NCBI GenBank assembly: GCA_902792435.1
Contig: CADAZN010000001.1
Coordinates: forward strand, 124,001 to 188,000
Reading direction: 5' to 3'
DNA length: 64,000 nucleotides
Source of the DNA: an uncultured Bacteroidales bacterium
GTDB taxonomy: Bacteria > Bacteroidota > Bacteroidia > Bacteroidales > Muribaculaceae
The translations under genes and the position numbers were made by a program. This document shows positions 8,811 through 18,851 of this stretch, in pieces (position 1 is the first letter of the stretch; each line of letters starts with the position of its first letter). The notes under the pieces were generated by a model. The model made no database searches. It was not told the DNA's origin and saw nothing but the letters and a program-made list of their open reading frames with translations.

Positions 8811-9689
8811 ATGAAAGCATTTGTTTTTCCTGGTCAAGGTGCACAGTTTGTTGGAATGGGCAAAGACTTATATGACAACAACACCGAAGCACGCGAAATG
8901 TTTGAGAAAGCCAACGAAGTGCTCGGTTTCCGCATCACCGATCTGATGTTCGAGGGCACCGAAGACGACCTGAAGCAGACTAAAGTAACTCAACCCGCCG
9001 TATTCCTGCACAGTGTGATACTTGCCAAAACCCTTGGTGATGATTTCAAGCCCGACATGGTTGCCGGTCACTCATTAGGAGAATTCTCAGCTCTTGTTGC
9101 AGCTGGTGTTTTACCTTTTGAGCAAGGCTTGAAACTGGTAGAGACACGTGCTCTCGCCATGCAAAAAGCTTGCGAAGCCACTCCATCAACTATGGCCGCC
9201 ATCATCGGCATGGACGACAACAAGGTAGAGGAAATCTGCGCCAGTATCGATGGTGTGTGTGTTCCTGCCAACTACAACAGCCCAGGCCAAGTGGTGATTA
9301 GCGGTTCGTTTGAGGCAATCGAAGAGGCTTGTGCCAAGTTCAAGGAGGCTGGTGCCCGCCGTGCTCTGCCACTGAAGGTGGGTGGAGCGTTCCACTCGCC
9401 ACTAATGGAGCCAGCTCGCGAGGAGCTTGCCAAAGCTATTCACGAGGCAAACTTCAGCCAGCCCATCTGCCCCATCTACCAAGATGTTGACGCTAAGCCT
9501 CACACCGATCCTGAGGAGATTAAGGAGAACCTCATTAAGCAGTTGACTGCCCCCGTGCGCTGGAGTCACATTGTTGCCAACATGGCAGCCGACGGCATGA
9601 CCGAGGCAGTAGAACTTGGTCCCGGCAAGGTGCTACAAGGCTTAATTGGTCGCACATGTAAAGATGTTGTTGTAAGCGGAATGCAGTAA
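8811..9689 (+). CDS. fabD: Malonyl-CoA:ACP transacylase
   Basis: Loads malonyl groups onto acyl carrier protein for fatty-acid synthesis. From the ATG at 8811 it begins MKAFVFPGQGAQFVGMG, the family N-terminus. The nucleophile serine is in GHSLGEFSALVAAG (about residue 90), and the catalytic histidine in GAFHSPLM (about 200); the C-terminal ELGPGKVLQGLI is also typical. 292 residues is normal. A TTG-initiated extension from 8754 is possible on paper but overlaps the -7 box. It stands apart from other fab genes here. Confidence 0.95.
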   Translation: MKAFVFPGQGAQFVGMGKDLYDNNTEAREMFEKANEVLGFRITDLMFEGTEDDLKQTKVTQPAVFLHSVILAKTLGDDFKPDMVAGHSLGEFSALVAAGVLPFEQGLKLVETRALAMQKACEATPSTMAAIIGMDDNKVEEICASIDGVCVPANYNSPGQVVISGSFEAIEEACAKFKEAGARRALPLKVGGAFHSPLMEPAREELAKAIHEANFSQPICPIYQDVDAKPHTDPEEIKENLIKQLTAPVRWSHIVANMAADGMTEAVELGPGKVLQGLIGRTCKDVVVSGMQ

Positions 9690-9722
9690 TTAATTCATAA
9701 TGCATAATGCACAATTAATAAT

Positions 9723-9757
9723 CATTGCTTGAGATTTCTTAAGCAATGTTTTTTTTA
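9723..9757 (+). terminator. Rho-independent terminator after fabD
   Basis: CATTGCTT (9723-9730) pairs with AAGCAATG (9741-9748) around a 10-base loop and is followed by a nine-T tract. Confidence 0.85.
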
Positions 9758-9809
9758 TTTGTAACGGAATTTTAATGGCAAACAATAACCTACCTATTTA
9801 AAAATTCAC

Positions 9810-9817
9810 TAATTTTG
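9810..9817 (+). promoter_or_regulatory. -7 box for the Ca2+/Na+ antiporter gene
   Basis: TAATTTTG matches TAnnTTTG, 21 bases before the ATG at 9839; no convincing -33 element. It overlaps the alternative TTG start at 9815, which argues for the ATG. Confidence 0.45.
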
Positions 9818-9838
9818 CAATCAATTACAAGAAACAAC

Positions 9839-10813
9839 ATGGATTATCTATTTTTCTTCTTAGGACTGGGATTGCTGCTATTGGGCGCCAACTATCTAGT
9901 CGACTCTGCGGTTGCAATCGCGCAACGCGCAAAGATATCTAATTTCATTATTGGTTTAACAATAGTAGGCATTGGCACTTCGGCGCCTGAGCTTTTTGTC
10001 TCGATTCAGAGTGCTCTAACTGGCCATGGCGATATAGCTATGGGTAATGTGCTGGGGTCTAACATCGCCAACGTGTTCCTCATTATGGGTGTGACGGCAA
10101 CCATCTTGCCTTTTGAAATCAACAGGGAGCAATCTCGCCGTGACATCCCCATTGGCATCATTGTAGCATTATTGGTGTTCTTGCTTGCCAACGATGCAAT
10201 CATTCCTGGCATCACCGAGAACAGCATGTCGCGTGTTGACGGAATTTTGTTGCTCGTGTTCTTCATTGTTTATATGGCTGTGGTGATTCTAAAGAAAGGA
10301 GAGAAACCTAAAGAGGCAATTGCCGAAGCCGATGAGGAGACCAAATCAAGCCTTGCAGGAAAGAATGTGTACCTATTGTGGGTTATCGCAGCCGCTTCAC
10401 TTGCCGCATTGCTTTGGGGCGGAAACATGTTTCTCGACGGCGCCAAGAATCTCGCTAAGGCATGGGGCATGAGCGAAGCCGTGATTTCAATCACCATCGT
10501 GGCGGTGGGCACCTCGCTACCCGAGCTCATCACAGCTGTTATCGCTGCATTCAAGAGGAATCCTCAGTTAGCGTTAGGCAACGTTATTGGTTCCAATGTA
10601 TTTAACCTTCTAATGATTCTGGGTGTGTCATCATGTATCGACCCTTACAGCCTGGAAAACATCAATATGATTGACTACAGCATGGCGATTCTTGCAGCCG
10701 TTCTAATGTGGATTGTTGTCTTCACATTTGGAAAGAAGAAATTTGACCGCATCGAGGGAATTATTTTCATCGCTATATACATTGGCTACACAACCTATCT
10801 ACTAATGCGATAG
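9839..10813 (+). CDS. CaCA-family calcium/sodium antiporter (YrbG type)
   Basis: A 324-residue inner-membrane cation antiporter of the Ca2+:cation antiporter superfamily. It shows the internal duplication that forms the ion site: VGIGTSAPELFVS with GNVLGSNIANVFLIMG in the first half and VAVGTSLPELITAV with GNVIGSNVFNLLMILG in the second. A charged cytosolic loop (about residues 150-175) separates the two five-helix repeats. The ATG at 9839 is preferred over TTG 9815 because of the promoter. The gene is monocistronic, ended by a hairpin shared with rnr. Confidence 0.94.
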   Translation: MDYLFFFLGLGLLLLGANYLVDSAVAIAQRAKISNFIIGLTIVGIGTSAPELFVSIQSALTGHGDIAMGNVLGSNIANVFLIMGVTATILPFEINREQSRRDIPIGIIVALLVFLLANDAIIPGITENSMSRVDGILLLVFFIVYMAVVILKKGEKPKEAIAEADEETKSSLAGKNVYLLWVIAAASLAALLWGGNMFLDGAKNLAKAWGMSEAVISITIVAVGTSLPELITAVIAAFKRNPQLALGNVIGSNVFNLLMILGVSSCIDPYSLENINMIDYSMAILAAVLMWIVVFTFGKKKFDRIEGIIFIAIYIGYTTYLLMR

Positions 10814-10835
10814 GATTTTATATAATGAAAATGAT

Positions 10836-10869
10836 AAATCCCAGAATTGTAATGACAGTTCTGGGATTT
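10836..10869. terminator. Bidirectional terminator between antiporter gene and rnr
   Basis: AAATCCCAGAA (10836-10846) is exactly complementary to TTCTGGGATTT (10859-10869), an 11-bp stem centred between two convergent stop codons, with AT-rich flanks on both sides. Confidence 0.85.
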
Positions 10870-10875
10870 ATTTAA

Positions 10876-13263
10876 TTAACGACGGCGTCTCTTGCTTGAA
10901 TTACGTTCTCGTTTATATGTCTTACCGCCTCTAGCGGCCCTTCCACGACTCACTTCGCGACGAGTACTGTTTCCACGTTGCCCTCGTATGTGTCTTCGTG
11001 AAGCCGTTCCACCCTCATATTCAGCACGCATGCGGTCGGTAGCCGTATCACGCGACATGCGAGATGCTTGAGTAATTGGAGCTTTATCAATGCGATGACT
11101 ACCAGCAGGGTTCTCGGCATCAACAAGAACAAAATCCAGCTGTTTCTTGATGAGATCAGCTCGCGCCACTTGAATTGTCACTGGGTCACCAAGTTGGTAT
11201 TTCTTACCACGCCTACGACCAAGTATCATATAGTTCTTCTCATCATACTCATAGAAGTCATCGTCAAGGTCTCGAACGGCAATCATTCCCTCGCAATGGG
11301 TCTCATTTAATTCCACATATACACCCCACTCGGTAACTCCCGAGATTTTTCCTTCATACACTTCACCCAGGCGAGCCCCCATGAATTCCACTTCTTTATA
11401 TTTAATGGATGCCCTTTCGGCATTTGCTGCCAATTGCTCCTGGCTGCTCACATGCTTACAATCCTCTTCCAGTTTTTCTTGATTTACTGTGCGAGCGCCT
11501 TTTGCGGCATATCTGTCAAGAAGACGATGAACCATCACATCGGGATACCGACGTATAGGAGATGTGAAATGAGTGTAATAATCAAATGCCAAGCCATAGT
11601 GACCAACATTCTCACTAGAATAAACCGCCTTAGCTTGTGATTTTATAGCAAGAAGCGAAATCAGTTCTTCTTCAGGTTTGCCTTTGATGTCCCTTAGCAA
11701 CTTATTGATAGAACGGTTCACCTCTTTAGCACTACCGCTAATCTTCAGTTTATGGCCAAAGTGAGCCGCGATATCTGCAACATTATTGAGTTTCTCCTGA
11801 TCAGGCTCCTCATGAATTCGATACACAAATGCCTTAGCTTTCTTACTTGGAGGAACCTTCCCTATGTGAGCAGCAACGGTGCGATTGGCAAGGAGCATAA
11901 ACTCCTCAATTAGTTGATTGGCCTCTTTAGACACATGTAGATGAACTGCGGTAGGAACACCGTTTTCATCAATATCAAAGTATTTTTCCTCACGATTAAA
12001 CTCCACAGCACCTTCCTCAAACCGCTGCTTGCGGAGCTTTTGTGCAAGCTCATGGAAAGTAAGAATCTCTTGAGCCAAGTCTCCCTTACCTGTCTCAATA
12101 ATTTCTTGAGCTTCTTCATAGCAAAAGCGACGGTCACTATTGATTACAGTGTGGCAAATCTTATACTTATAAACCCTGGCATTATCGTCCATCTCAAACA
12201 CTACCGAGTGACATAGTTTATCCTCATGAGGACGCAATGAACATATGTAATTGCACAATTTCTCTGGGAGCATAGGTACGGTGCGGTCAACCAAGTATAC
12301 CGATGTTGCTCGTGAATAAGCCTCCTTATCGATGACACTATCAGGTTTTACATAGTGGGTCACATCAGCAATGTGCACACCAATTTGCCAACGGCCATTT
12401 GACATCTTCTCAATAGAAAGAGCATCGTCATAATCTTTTGCATCAGCTGGGTCGATGGTGAATGTAGTAACGCCACGCATATCGCGACGTCGAGCGACTT
12501 CCTCATCGGTAATTCCTGGCTCTAGTTTGTCGGCAACTCGTTCCACATTCTCAGGATAACGATAAGGCAATCCAAATTCAGCAAGAATTGCATGTATCTC
12601 TGCATTGTTCTCTCCAGCCTTTCCAAGCACATCAACAACCTCTCCTATTGGACTATTAGAACCATCGGGCCACTCAATGATTCTAACCACAACTTTGTCA
12701 CCAGTAGTGCCTCCTTTCAGCTTTTCTAGTGGTATGAAAATGTCGGTAGCAAGGAATTTACTATCAGTTGCCAAGTGCGCAAAGTATTTCTTGATTTGAA
12801 GGGTACCAATAAACACTTGCTCCTTGCGCTCAACAATCTTTATTACCTCGGCTTCAGGTTCAAATCCGCTACGTGCAGCACTGATGTGCACCATAACCTT
12901 GTCTCCGTTAAGTGCATGCATCGAATTGCGCTCTGCCACCATGATTGGCGCACTATCATCTCCCTCGAGTTGAACACTGTTCTTGCCGTTGCTTCGCCTG
13001 ATGAAAACACCAACCGCAACATTATTGCGCTGAGCAGCTTTAAACTTACCCGGGGCGATTTCATTAATAAAGCCATCAATTGATAATTGCTCTAGGATTT
13101 CTACAATCAGAGCGCGCTGCTTTGGGGTCTTTGCTCCAACCTTTGAGCTCACTTGCTTATAATTAAATGGAATATCATCTTGCTCGTTGAAGAAATTAAT
13201 CACTTTGTCATGAAACTCACGACGCTCTATTTTGTAGGAGTTTAAACGATCTTTCTTTGCCAT
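10876..13263 (-). CDS. rnr: Ribonuclease R (RNB family exoribonuclease)
   Basis: Processive 3'-5' exoribonuclease degrading structured RNA. The 795-residue protein has N-terminal winged-helix and cold-shock regions (to about 230), then the RNB catalytic domain with TIDPADAKDYDDALS (about residue 271), carrying the Mg-binding aspartates, and HIADVTHYVKP. SPIRRYPDVMVHRLL lies near 580, followed by an S1 domain (about 630-715, GVTEWGVYVELNE). The last 60 or so residues form an Arg/Lys/Ser/Gly-rich tail ending KRRRR, probably an RNA-binding extension. Monocistronic with its own promoter. Confidence 0.95.
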   Translation of the reverse strand: MAKKDRLNSYKIERREFHDKVINFFNEQDDIPFNYKQVSSKVGAKTPKQRALIVEILEQLSIDGFINEIAPGKFKAAQRNNVAVGVFIRRSNGKNSVQLEGDDSAPIMVAERNSMHALNGDKVMVHISAARSGFEPEAEVIKIVERKEQVFIGTLQIKKYFAHLATDSKFLATDIFIPLEKLKGGTTGDKVVVRIIEWPDGSNSPIGEVVDVLGKAGENNAEIHAILAEFGLPYRYPENVERVADKLEPGITDEEVARRRDMRGVTTFTIDPADAKDYDDALSIEKMSNGRWQIGVHIADVTHYVKPDSVIDKEAYSRATSVYLVDRTVPMLPEKLCNYICSLRPHEDKLCHSVVFEMDDNARVYKYKICHTVINSDRRFCYEEAQEIIETGKGDLAQEILTFHELAQKLRKQRFEEGAVEFNREEKYFDIDENGVPTAVHLHVSKEANQLIEEFMLLANRTVAAHIGKVPPSKKAKAFVYRIHEEPDQEKLNNVADIAAHFGHKLKISGSAKEVNRSINKLLRDIKGKPEEELISLLAIKSQAKAVYSSENVGHYGLAFDYYTHFTSPIRRYPDVMVHRLLDRYAAKGARTVNQEKLEEDCKHVSSQEQLAANAERASIKYKEVEFMGARLGEVYEGKISGVTEWGVYVELNETHCEGMIAVRDLDDDFYEYDEKNYMILGRRRGKKYQLGDPVTIQVARADLIKKQLDFVLVDAENPAGSHRIDKAPITQASRMSRDTATDRMRAEYEGGTASRRHIRGQRGNSTRREVSRGRAARGGKTYKRERNSSKRRRR

Positions 13264-13289
13264 AAAACAGAATTATTACTATTATATTG

Positions 13290-13319
13290 CAAATATAAAA
13301 ATAAAAAACAATATCACAA
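13290..13319 (-). promoter_or_regulatory. Promoter for rnr
   Basis: Minus-strand TTTG (13319-13316), 18-base spacer, TATATTTG (13297-13290); start expected near 13283, 20 bases before the rnr ATG. Confidence 0.65.
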
Positions 13320-13485
13320 AAAACTTGACTTATTTTTCAATTTAAAAACATTGAATTATTCGTTTCTATGTTTTATAATTTTCAACTTTATTTATTGTAA
13401 ATTCTATATTGTGATTCCTATTATCAACTTTTAATTCACCGCTTAACAGTATTAATTTGAATTTATATTTTATAATAGGGTAAAT

Positions 13486-13516
13486 TTTGTGAAATGGCAG
13501 AAAAATTGTAATTTTG
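13486..13516 (+). promoter_or_regulatory. Promoter for the crp-DUF4924-rfbD-prfC operon
   Basis: TTTG (13486-13489), 19-base spacer, TAATTTTG (13509-13516), an exact consensus match; the regulator's ATG follows 28 bases later. Confidence 0.75.
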
Positions 13517-13544
13517 CATGTTCTAAAACATAATTTTAAAACTG

Positions 13545-14246
13545 ATGAGTATAAAAAGTACGCTCGAAAAGGTTATCAGTGAGGATCTGGCAGCTATTTG
13601 GAGTCTTCTCAATTCCGACGAGAAGAGGCTAATAGTTGAGAACTTCGATGTACATAATTTCAAAAAGAATCAAATCATATATGCCGAGAAAGACGACCCA
13701 GTCTATCTTTGGTGTCTGCTAAAAGGAAAAGTGAAACTCTATAAAGATGGTATTGGAGGCCGGCAGCAAATTCTCAGGCTATATCGCCCCATACAGTACT
13801 TTGGCTATAGAGCCTATTTTGCTCATGAGCCTTATGTTTCAAGCGCTGCAGCCTTTGAGCCATCGTCAGTTGGATCACTACCCATGGATTTTGTAAAATC
13901 AATGATTGACAACAACCGTGACCTGGCATGGTTTTTCATTCATGAACTTTCAAAAAACCTGGGAGGCAGTGACACCAAGATTGTTACATTAACTCAAAAG
14001 CACATTCGCGGTCGACTTGCCGAAGCGTTGATACTGCTCATCGACAATTATGGATTTGAAGACGATGGCAAGACTTTGAAAATCTATATGGCACGCGAGG
14101 ATGTAGCCAATCTGTCAAACATGACAACAAGCAATGCAATACGCACCCTCTCAGCCTTTGCACAAGAGCGGATTATCACGGTTGACGGTCGTCGCATCAA
14201 GATTGTTGACGAGGCAAAACTCAGGCAAATAAGCAAATTTGGATAA
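13545..14246 (+). CDS. Crp/Fnr-family transcriptional regulator
   Basis: A 233-residue DNA-binding regulator. An N-terminal cyclic-nucleotide-binding-type beta-barrel spans about residues 20-115 (IIYAEKDDPVYLWCLLKGKVKLY; RPIQYFGYRAYFAHEPY), followed by the dimer helix and a C-terminal Crp-type winged HTH (AREDVANLSNMTTSNAIRTL, about 180-200). No cysteine cluster for an Fe-S centre is present, so it is not a classical FNR; the ligand is unknown. It is first in an operon with DUF4924 (21 bases on), rfbD and prfC, and may regulate itself. Confidence 0.9.
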   Translation: MSIKSTLEKVISEDLAAIWSLLNSDEKRLIVENFDVHNFKKNQIIYAEKDDPVYLWCLLKGKVKLYKDGIGGRQQILRLYRPIQYFGYRAYFAHEPYVSSAAAFEPSSVGSLPMDFVKSMIDNNRDLAWFFIHELSKNLGGSDTKIVTLTQKHIRGRLAEALILLIDNYGFEDDGKTLKIYMAREDVANLSNMTTSNAIRTLSAFAQERIITVDGRRIKIVDEAKLRQISKFG

Positions 14247-14267
14247 CTCTCTCCCCACTTCACAGAA

Positions 14268-14825
14268 ATGATAATAGCACAAAACAAACGCAAAGATAAT
14301 ATCGCTGAATACTTGCTATACATGTGGCAAGTGGAAGATATCATACGCGCCTATGGGCTTGACATTAACAAGATAAAAGCTTCAATAATTGATCGATATG
14401 ATGTAGACGACGACACTCGCAGGGCGATTACCGACTGGTGGGAAGGTCTCATCATGATGATGCAGCATGAAGGGAAAAAAGAAACAGGGCACCTTCAAAT
14501 CAATAAGAATGTACTTATCCGGCTTACTGATCTACACAATGAGCTAATGCAAAGCCCTAAATATCCTGAATATGGAGCTGAATTCTACAAAACACTTCCG
14601 TTTATAGTGGAGTTACGTGCCAAAACACCTCAAGAACAACAGGTTGGAGAGCTTGAAACATGCTTTAATGCCTTGTATGGAACACTAATGCTCAAGTTGC
14701 AAGGCAAAGAAGTTAGCAAAGACACGCAAGTTGCAATCGCTCAAATCTCACACTTCATTGGCACCCTTGCAGCCTATTACAAGAAGAATGAGGAATCTCC
14801 TCTGTTTGCCGAAGACTTACAATAA
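14268..14825 (+). CDS. DUF4924 family protein
   Basis: A 185-residue, mainly helical cytoplasmic protein of unknown function. It matches what I recall of DUF4924, a Bacteroidales-specific family often found beside rfbD and prfC as here. Visible features are an N-terminal NKRKDNIAEYLLYMWQVEDI, a conserved-looking TDWWEGLIMMM and an AYYKKNEESP tail; no signal peptide or membrane helix. It lies 21 bases after the Crp-family gene and 13 before rfbD. Confidence 0.7.
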   Translation: MIIAQNKRKDNIAEYLLYMWQVEDIIRAYGLDINKIKASIIDRYDVDDDTRRAITDWWEGLIMMMQHEGKKETGHLQINKNVLIRLTDLHNELMQSPKYPEYGAEFYKTLPFIVELRAKTPQEQQVGELETCFNALYGTLMLKLQGKEVSKDTQVAIAQISHFIGTLAAYYKKNEESPLFAEDLQ

Positions 14826-14838
14826 CACAACAAGAGAA

Positions 14839-15717
14839 ATGGAGAAGAGAAATATTCTAATCACTGGCGCTAACGGGCAATTAGGTAGAGAAATGCGCAA
14901 AGTACTTGATGGTGACATCTTTGTAAACGCTATCTACACCGATGTTGATGAGCTTGACATAACTGATGCACAAGCAATCGACAATTGCATAACAAGTAAT
15001 AATGTACACTTTATTGTTAATTGTGCAGCCTACACTGCTGTTGATGCCGCCGAGAGCAATGTTGAGTTGTGCGCTAAGCTGAATGTTGAGGCTCCAACCC
15101 TCCTAGCTCAATCTGCTCACAAGCATGGAGCCAAGCTAGTTCACATTTCAACTGACTATGTGTTTGACGGTACATGCTATCGCCCTTACCGCGAGGATGA
15201 CTCAATGTGCCCAACTTCAGTCTATGGCAAAACAAAGGCCGATGGAGAACGTCACATCATGGACGTTGCTCCCGAGAGCATCATAATACGCACCGCTTGG
15301 CTCTATTCGCCACATGGTAAAAATTTTGTAAAGACTATGCTTGCACTGGGTAAAGAAAAGGAGAAGCTGCGCGTGGTATGTGACCAAGTTGGCACGCCTA
15401 CCAATGCACTCGACTTGGCCAGCATTGTCAAGACGTTTATTGACTGTGAAGAATGGCATCCTGGAATATATCATTTTAGCAACGAAGGAGCAATATCATG
15501 GTATGATTTTACCCTCGCAATTCACCGCATTGCAGGAATCACAACATGCCATGTGCTTCCGTGCATGACCAAGGACTACCCCACTCCTGCAACTCGACCA
15601 CACTACAGCGTGCTTGATAAAACAAAGATCAAGTCAACCCTAGGAATCGAAATCCCACACTGGGAAGAATCATTAGAACAATGCATAAATATTCTGACTA
15701 CTGACAACAAAATATAA
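14839..15717 (+). CDS. rfbD: dTDP-4-dehydrorhamnose reductase
   Basis: Last step of dTDP-L-rhamnose synthesis, reducing dTDP-4-dehydrorhamnose with NAD(P)H. From the ATG at 14839 it reads [19 protein letters not shown] (GxxGxxG), has STDYVFDG, the active-site YGKTKADGE (YxxxK) and the substrate motif [17 protein letters not shown]. 292 residues is typical. An upstream frame opening to 14731 overlaps DUF4924 and does not fit the family N-terminus. rfbA/B/C are not in the window. Its stop overlaps the prfC ATG by one base. Confidence 0.94.
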   Translation: MEKRNILITGANGQLGREMRKVLDGDIFVNAIYTDVDELDITDAQAIDNCITSNNVHFIVNCAAYTAVDAAESNVELCAKLNVEAPTLLAQSAHKHGAKLVHISTDYVFDGTCYRPYREDDSMCPTSVYGKTKADGERHIMDVAPESIIIRTAWLYSPHGKNFVKTMLALGKEKEKLRVVCDQVGTPTNALDLASIVKTFIDCEEWHPGIYHFSNEGAISWYDFTLAIHRIAGITTCHVLPCMTKDYPTPATRPHYSVLDKTKIKSTLGIEIPHWEESLEQCINILTTDNKI

Positions 15718-17297
15718 TGGCTTTTAACGACGAAATAACTAAAAGACGTACATTTGCCATCATTTCGCACCCCGATGCTGGCAAGACAACCCTCACCGAG
15801 AAGTTACTTCTCTTTGGTGGGGCTATACATGTGGCTGGTGCAGTAAAATCCAACAAAATCAGAAAAACAGCCACAAGCGACTGGATGGACATTGAGAAAC
15901 AACGTGGAATCTCGGTGGCCACATCGGTAATGGGCTTTAGCTATAACGACTACAAAATCAACATCCTCGACACACCAGGTCACCAAGACTTTGCCGAGGA
16001 CACTTATCGCACACTAACAGCAGTTGACAGTGTAATTATCGTTGTAGACGTTGCAAAAGGTGTTGAGACACAAACACGCAAACTAATGGAAGTGTGTCGC
16101 ATGCGCAATACACCTGTAATCATCTTCGTCAACAAGCTCGACCGAGAGGGACGCGACCCGTTTGACATCCTTGACGAGCTTGAGCAAGAACTTAAGATAT
16201 CGGTACGGCCATTGACATGGCCTATCAACATTGGTGCACGCTTTAAAGGAGTTTACAACATCTATGAGCAAAGTCTAGACCTTTTCAAGCCCGACAAGCG
16301 GCACGTGACCGAGCGCATTGAGATTGACGATATAAACTCGCCTGAGATTGACCGTCAAATTGGAGCTGATGATTCACAAAAATTGCGTGATGACATCGAA
16401 CTAGTCGATGGTGTTTACCCTGACTTTGATGTCAACGATTATCTCGAAGCACAAGTTGCTCCTGTATTCTTTGGTTCAGCTCTCAATACTTTCGGAGTTA
16501 AAGAGCTGCTTGACTGCTTTATCAAGATTGCCCCATCTCCAAAGCCTGTACAAGCTATTGAGCGCATGGTGGAGCCAAGTGAGGAGAAATTCACAGGATT
16601 TGTGTTCAAGATTCAGGCCAATATGGACCCAAATCACCGCAGTTGCATTGCCTTTGTTAAGATATGTTCTGGTGTGTTCCATCGCAACAACACCTATCTA
16701 CATGTTCGAAGTGGCAAGACTTATCGCTTCTCGGCTCCAACCGCATTTATGGCTCAAAGAAAAGATATAGTTGACGATGCATTTCCTGGCGATGTGATAG
16801 GACTTCCCGACAGTGGAAGCATTTTCAAGATTGGTGACACATTAACTGAAGGCGAAAACCTACACTTCAAGGGATTGCCCAGCTTCTCGCCCGAGATGTT
16901 CAAATATATAGAGAACTCTGATCCTATGAAGACCAAGCAGCTCAACAAAGGCATTGCTCAGCTCATGGACGAAGGTGTTGCACAGTTGTTCGTGAACCAA
17001 TTCAATAACCGCAAGATAATTGGAACTGTGGGCCAGCTTCAGTTTGAAGTAATTCAATATCGACTACTGCATGAGTACAATGCCCAATGTCGTTGGGAGC
17101 CAATCAGCCTCTACAAGGCTTGCTGGATAGAGAGTGATGATGAAGATGCTCTTGAAGCATTCAAGCATCGCAAGCATCAGTTTATGGCGGTGGATACTGA
17201 GGGACGAGACGTGTTCCTCGCCGATTCAGGATATGTGCTTCAAATGGCGCAACAGGACTTCCCTAAAATCAAGTTCCACTTCACCAGTGAGTTTTAA
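15717..17297 (+). CDS. prfC: Peptide chain release factor 3
   Basis: GTPase that recycles RF1/RF2 from the ribosome after termination. 526 residues, the normal size. GTPase motifs: G1 [10 protein letters not shown] (about residue 18), switch region [11 protein letters not shown] (about 61), G3 LDTPGHQDF (about 83), G4 [11 protein letters not shown] (about 137). The remaining domains include [15 protein letters not shown] near the C-terminus, typical of RF3. Translationally coupled to rfbD. Confidence 0.96.
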   Translation: MAFNDEITKRRTFAIISHPDAGKTTLTEKLLLFGGAIHVAGAVKSNKIRKTATSDWMDIEKQRGISVATSVMGFSYNDYKINILDTPGHQDFAEDTYRTLTAVDSVIIVVDVAKGVETQTRKLMEVCRMRNTPVIIFVNKLDREGRDPFDILDELEQELKISVRPLTWPINIGARFKGVYNIYEQSLDLFKPDKRHVTERIEIDDINSPEIDRQIGADDSQKLRDDIELVDGVYPDFDVNDYLEAQVAPVFFGSALNTFGVKELLDCFIKIAPSPKPVQAIERMVEPSEEKFTGFVFKIQANMDPNHRSCIAFVKICSGVFHRNNTYLHVRSGKTYRFSAPTAFMAQRKDIVDDAFPGDVIGLPDSGSIFKIGDTLTEGENLHFKGLPSFSPEMFKYIENSDPMKTKQLNKGIAQLMDEGVAQLFVNQFNNRKIIGTVGQLQFEVIQYRLLHEYNAQCRWEPISLYKACWIESDDEDALEAFKHRKHQFMAVDTEGRDVFLADSGYVLQMAQQDFPKIKFHFTSEF

Positions 17298-17306
17298 TTT
17301 TATTTA

Positions 17307-17339
17307 TTTGGAATTATCTAAGACTTATAACTAACTTTG
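17307..17339 (+). promoter_or_regulatory. Promoter for the amgK-rapZ / murU pair
   Basis: TTTG (17307-17310), 21-base spacer, TAACTTTG (17332-17339); the ATG lies 40 bases further on at 17379. Confidence 0.6.
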
Positions 17340-17378
17340 CACTCACAAAGATAAGACAACAAGAAAAAACATCTAGAT

Positions 17379-18851
17379 ATGAACCCTCAAGAGAGTTTAA
17401 CTCAATTATACAAGCAATACGTTGGCAGTGAGCCTACAGAAATCAAACTAATGGACAAGGCCGGCTCTAACCGTAGTTATTATCGCCTTTCTGGCGACAA
17501 ATCGGTTGTGGGAGTTATAGGTGAATCTCGTGAAGAAAACGATGCATTCATCTATATGGCCAATCATTTCAAGCAGCAAGGCCTTTCGGTCCCAACCGTT
17601 TATGGAATAAGTGAAGACCACATGGTCTACATTCAGGAAGACCTGGGTGGCAAACCCGAGAACATCTTATGGAACAAGATTCGTCGCAGTAGCATCACTC
17701 ATGCCTTCACAAGCGAGGAAAAAGCTCTCTTGCGTCGCGCTATGAGAGATTTGTGCGACATTCAGTTCCGTGGCACTCATGGTTTTGATTACAGCAAGTG
17801 CCATCCCGCTGAGTGTTTCGATGAGCGTTCTATCAAGTGGGACCTTAACTACTTCAAGTATTGCTTCCTTAAAGCAACAGGAATCGTATTCAACGAAAAC
17901 AGGCTTGAGAATGACTTCGAACGCCTAACACATGACTTGCTCGCGGTTCCAAGTGAAACGTTCATGTATAGAGATTTTCAGTCACGCAATGTAATGCTCG
18001 TTGGCGACACTGAACACCCTGCCGATTGTCGCCTGGCGTATATCGACTTCCAAGGTGGCCGTCGTGGTCCTTACTACTACGACGTTGCCTCATTTGTGTG
18101 GCAGTCACGAGCCAAGTATCCCGAAGACCTGAAAAAAGAGCTCATCCAGGCCTATATCGACCAACTCAAGATTTACAAACCCGACCTTGACGAGAAACTG
18201 TTTTTCGACAATTTGCGATTGTTCGTGCTGTTCCGCACGCTACAAGTATTGGGTGCCTATGGATTCCGTGGCTACTTTGAGAAGAAGCCAGACTTCATGA
18301 AAAACAGTATAGTACCTGCTATTGCTAACTTACGACGTCTTGTTACTAGCACATCATTTGAACAATATCCTTACTTAAGCGAAATCATCAATGAACTGGT
18401 GAACATGAAAGACTTCACCAGTGAAGAGAAATCGCTCACAGTAAGAGTCATGAGCTTTGCCTACAAGAAAGGCATACCACATGATCCTTCTGGCAATGGC
18501 GGAGGTTTTGTGTTTGACTGCCGAGCATTAAACAATCCAGGAAAATATGATAAGTACAAAGCTTTTACTGGATTAGATGAGAACGTAATCAAGTTTCTAC
18601 AAAAAGAAAGTACTATCGATAAGTGGCTAGAGCATGTATACGCTATGGTAGATGAATCAGTAGAACGCTATATGAAACGTAATTTCACCGACTTGATGGT
18701 ATGTTTCGGATGCACTGGCGGCCAACACCGCTCAGTATATGCAGCACAACATTTAGCAGAGCACATTTACAAAAAGTTCAACGTACGCGTCGAGCTCTCT
18801 CACCGTGAGCAGAGTGGACACGACCGCACTTTCAATCCCGTGGTTGAATGA
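17379..18851 (+). CDS. AmgK-like sugar kinase fused to RapZ C-terminal domain
   Basis: The first 330-345 residues form an aminoglycoside-phosphotransferase-fold kinase: a Gly/Ser substrate-side loop (AGSNRSYYRL), the catalytic Brenner motif as YRDFQSRNVML (about residue 197) and the metal-binding AYIDFQGGRRGPYYYDVASF (about 220), closely resembling AmgK, which phosphorylates MurNAc/GlcNAc at C1. Residues about 350-490 form a separate RapZ C-terminal domain: SFAYKKGIPHDP, FVFDCRALNNPG and FGCTGGQHRSVYAAQHLAEH, the region that in E. coli RapZ binds glucosamine-6-phosphate and RNA. RapZ's own N-terminal P-loop domain is absent. The stop overlaps the MurU-like gene by 4 bases (ATGA). Domain calls are firm; the joint function is inferred. 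Confidence 0.85.
   Translation: MNPQESLTQLYKQYVGSEPTEIKLMDKAGSNRSYYRLSGDKSVVGVIGESREENDAFIYMANHFKQQGLSVPTVYGISEDHMVYIQEDLGGKPENILWNKIRRSSITHAFTSEEKALLRRAMRDLCDIQFRGTHGFDYSKCHPAECFDERSIKWDLNYFKYCFLKATGIVFNENRLENDFERLTHDLLAVPSETFMYRDFQSRNVMLVGDTEHPADCRLAYIDFQGGRRGPYYYDVASFVWQSRAKYPEDLKKELIQAYIDQLKIYKPDLDEKLFFDNLRLFVLFRTLQVLGAYGFRGYFEKKPDFMKNSIVPAIANLRRLVTSTSFEQYPYLSEIINELVNMKDFTSEEKSLTVRVMSFAYKKGIPHDPSGNGGGFVFDCRALNNPGKYDKYKAFTGLDENVIKFLQKESTIDKWLEHVYAMVDESVERYMKRNFTDLMVCFGCTGGQHRSVYAAQHLAEHIYKKFNVRVELSHREQSGHDRTFNPVVE

Noticed and set aside
9690-9720. ATAATGC direct repeat before the fabD terminator, as a possible CRISPR or mobile repeat
   Set aside because: Only two short AT-rich units; similar spacer sequence is common in Bacteroidales and shows no array.
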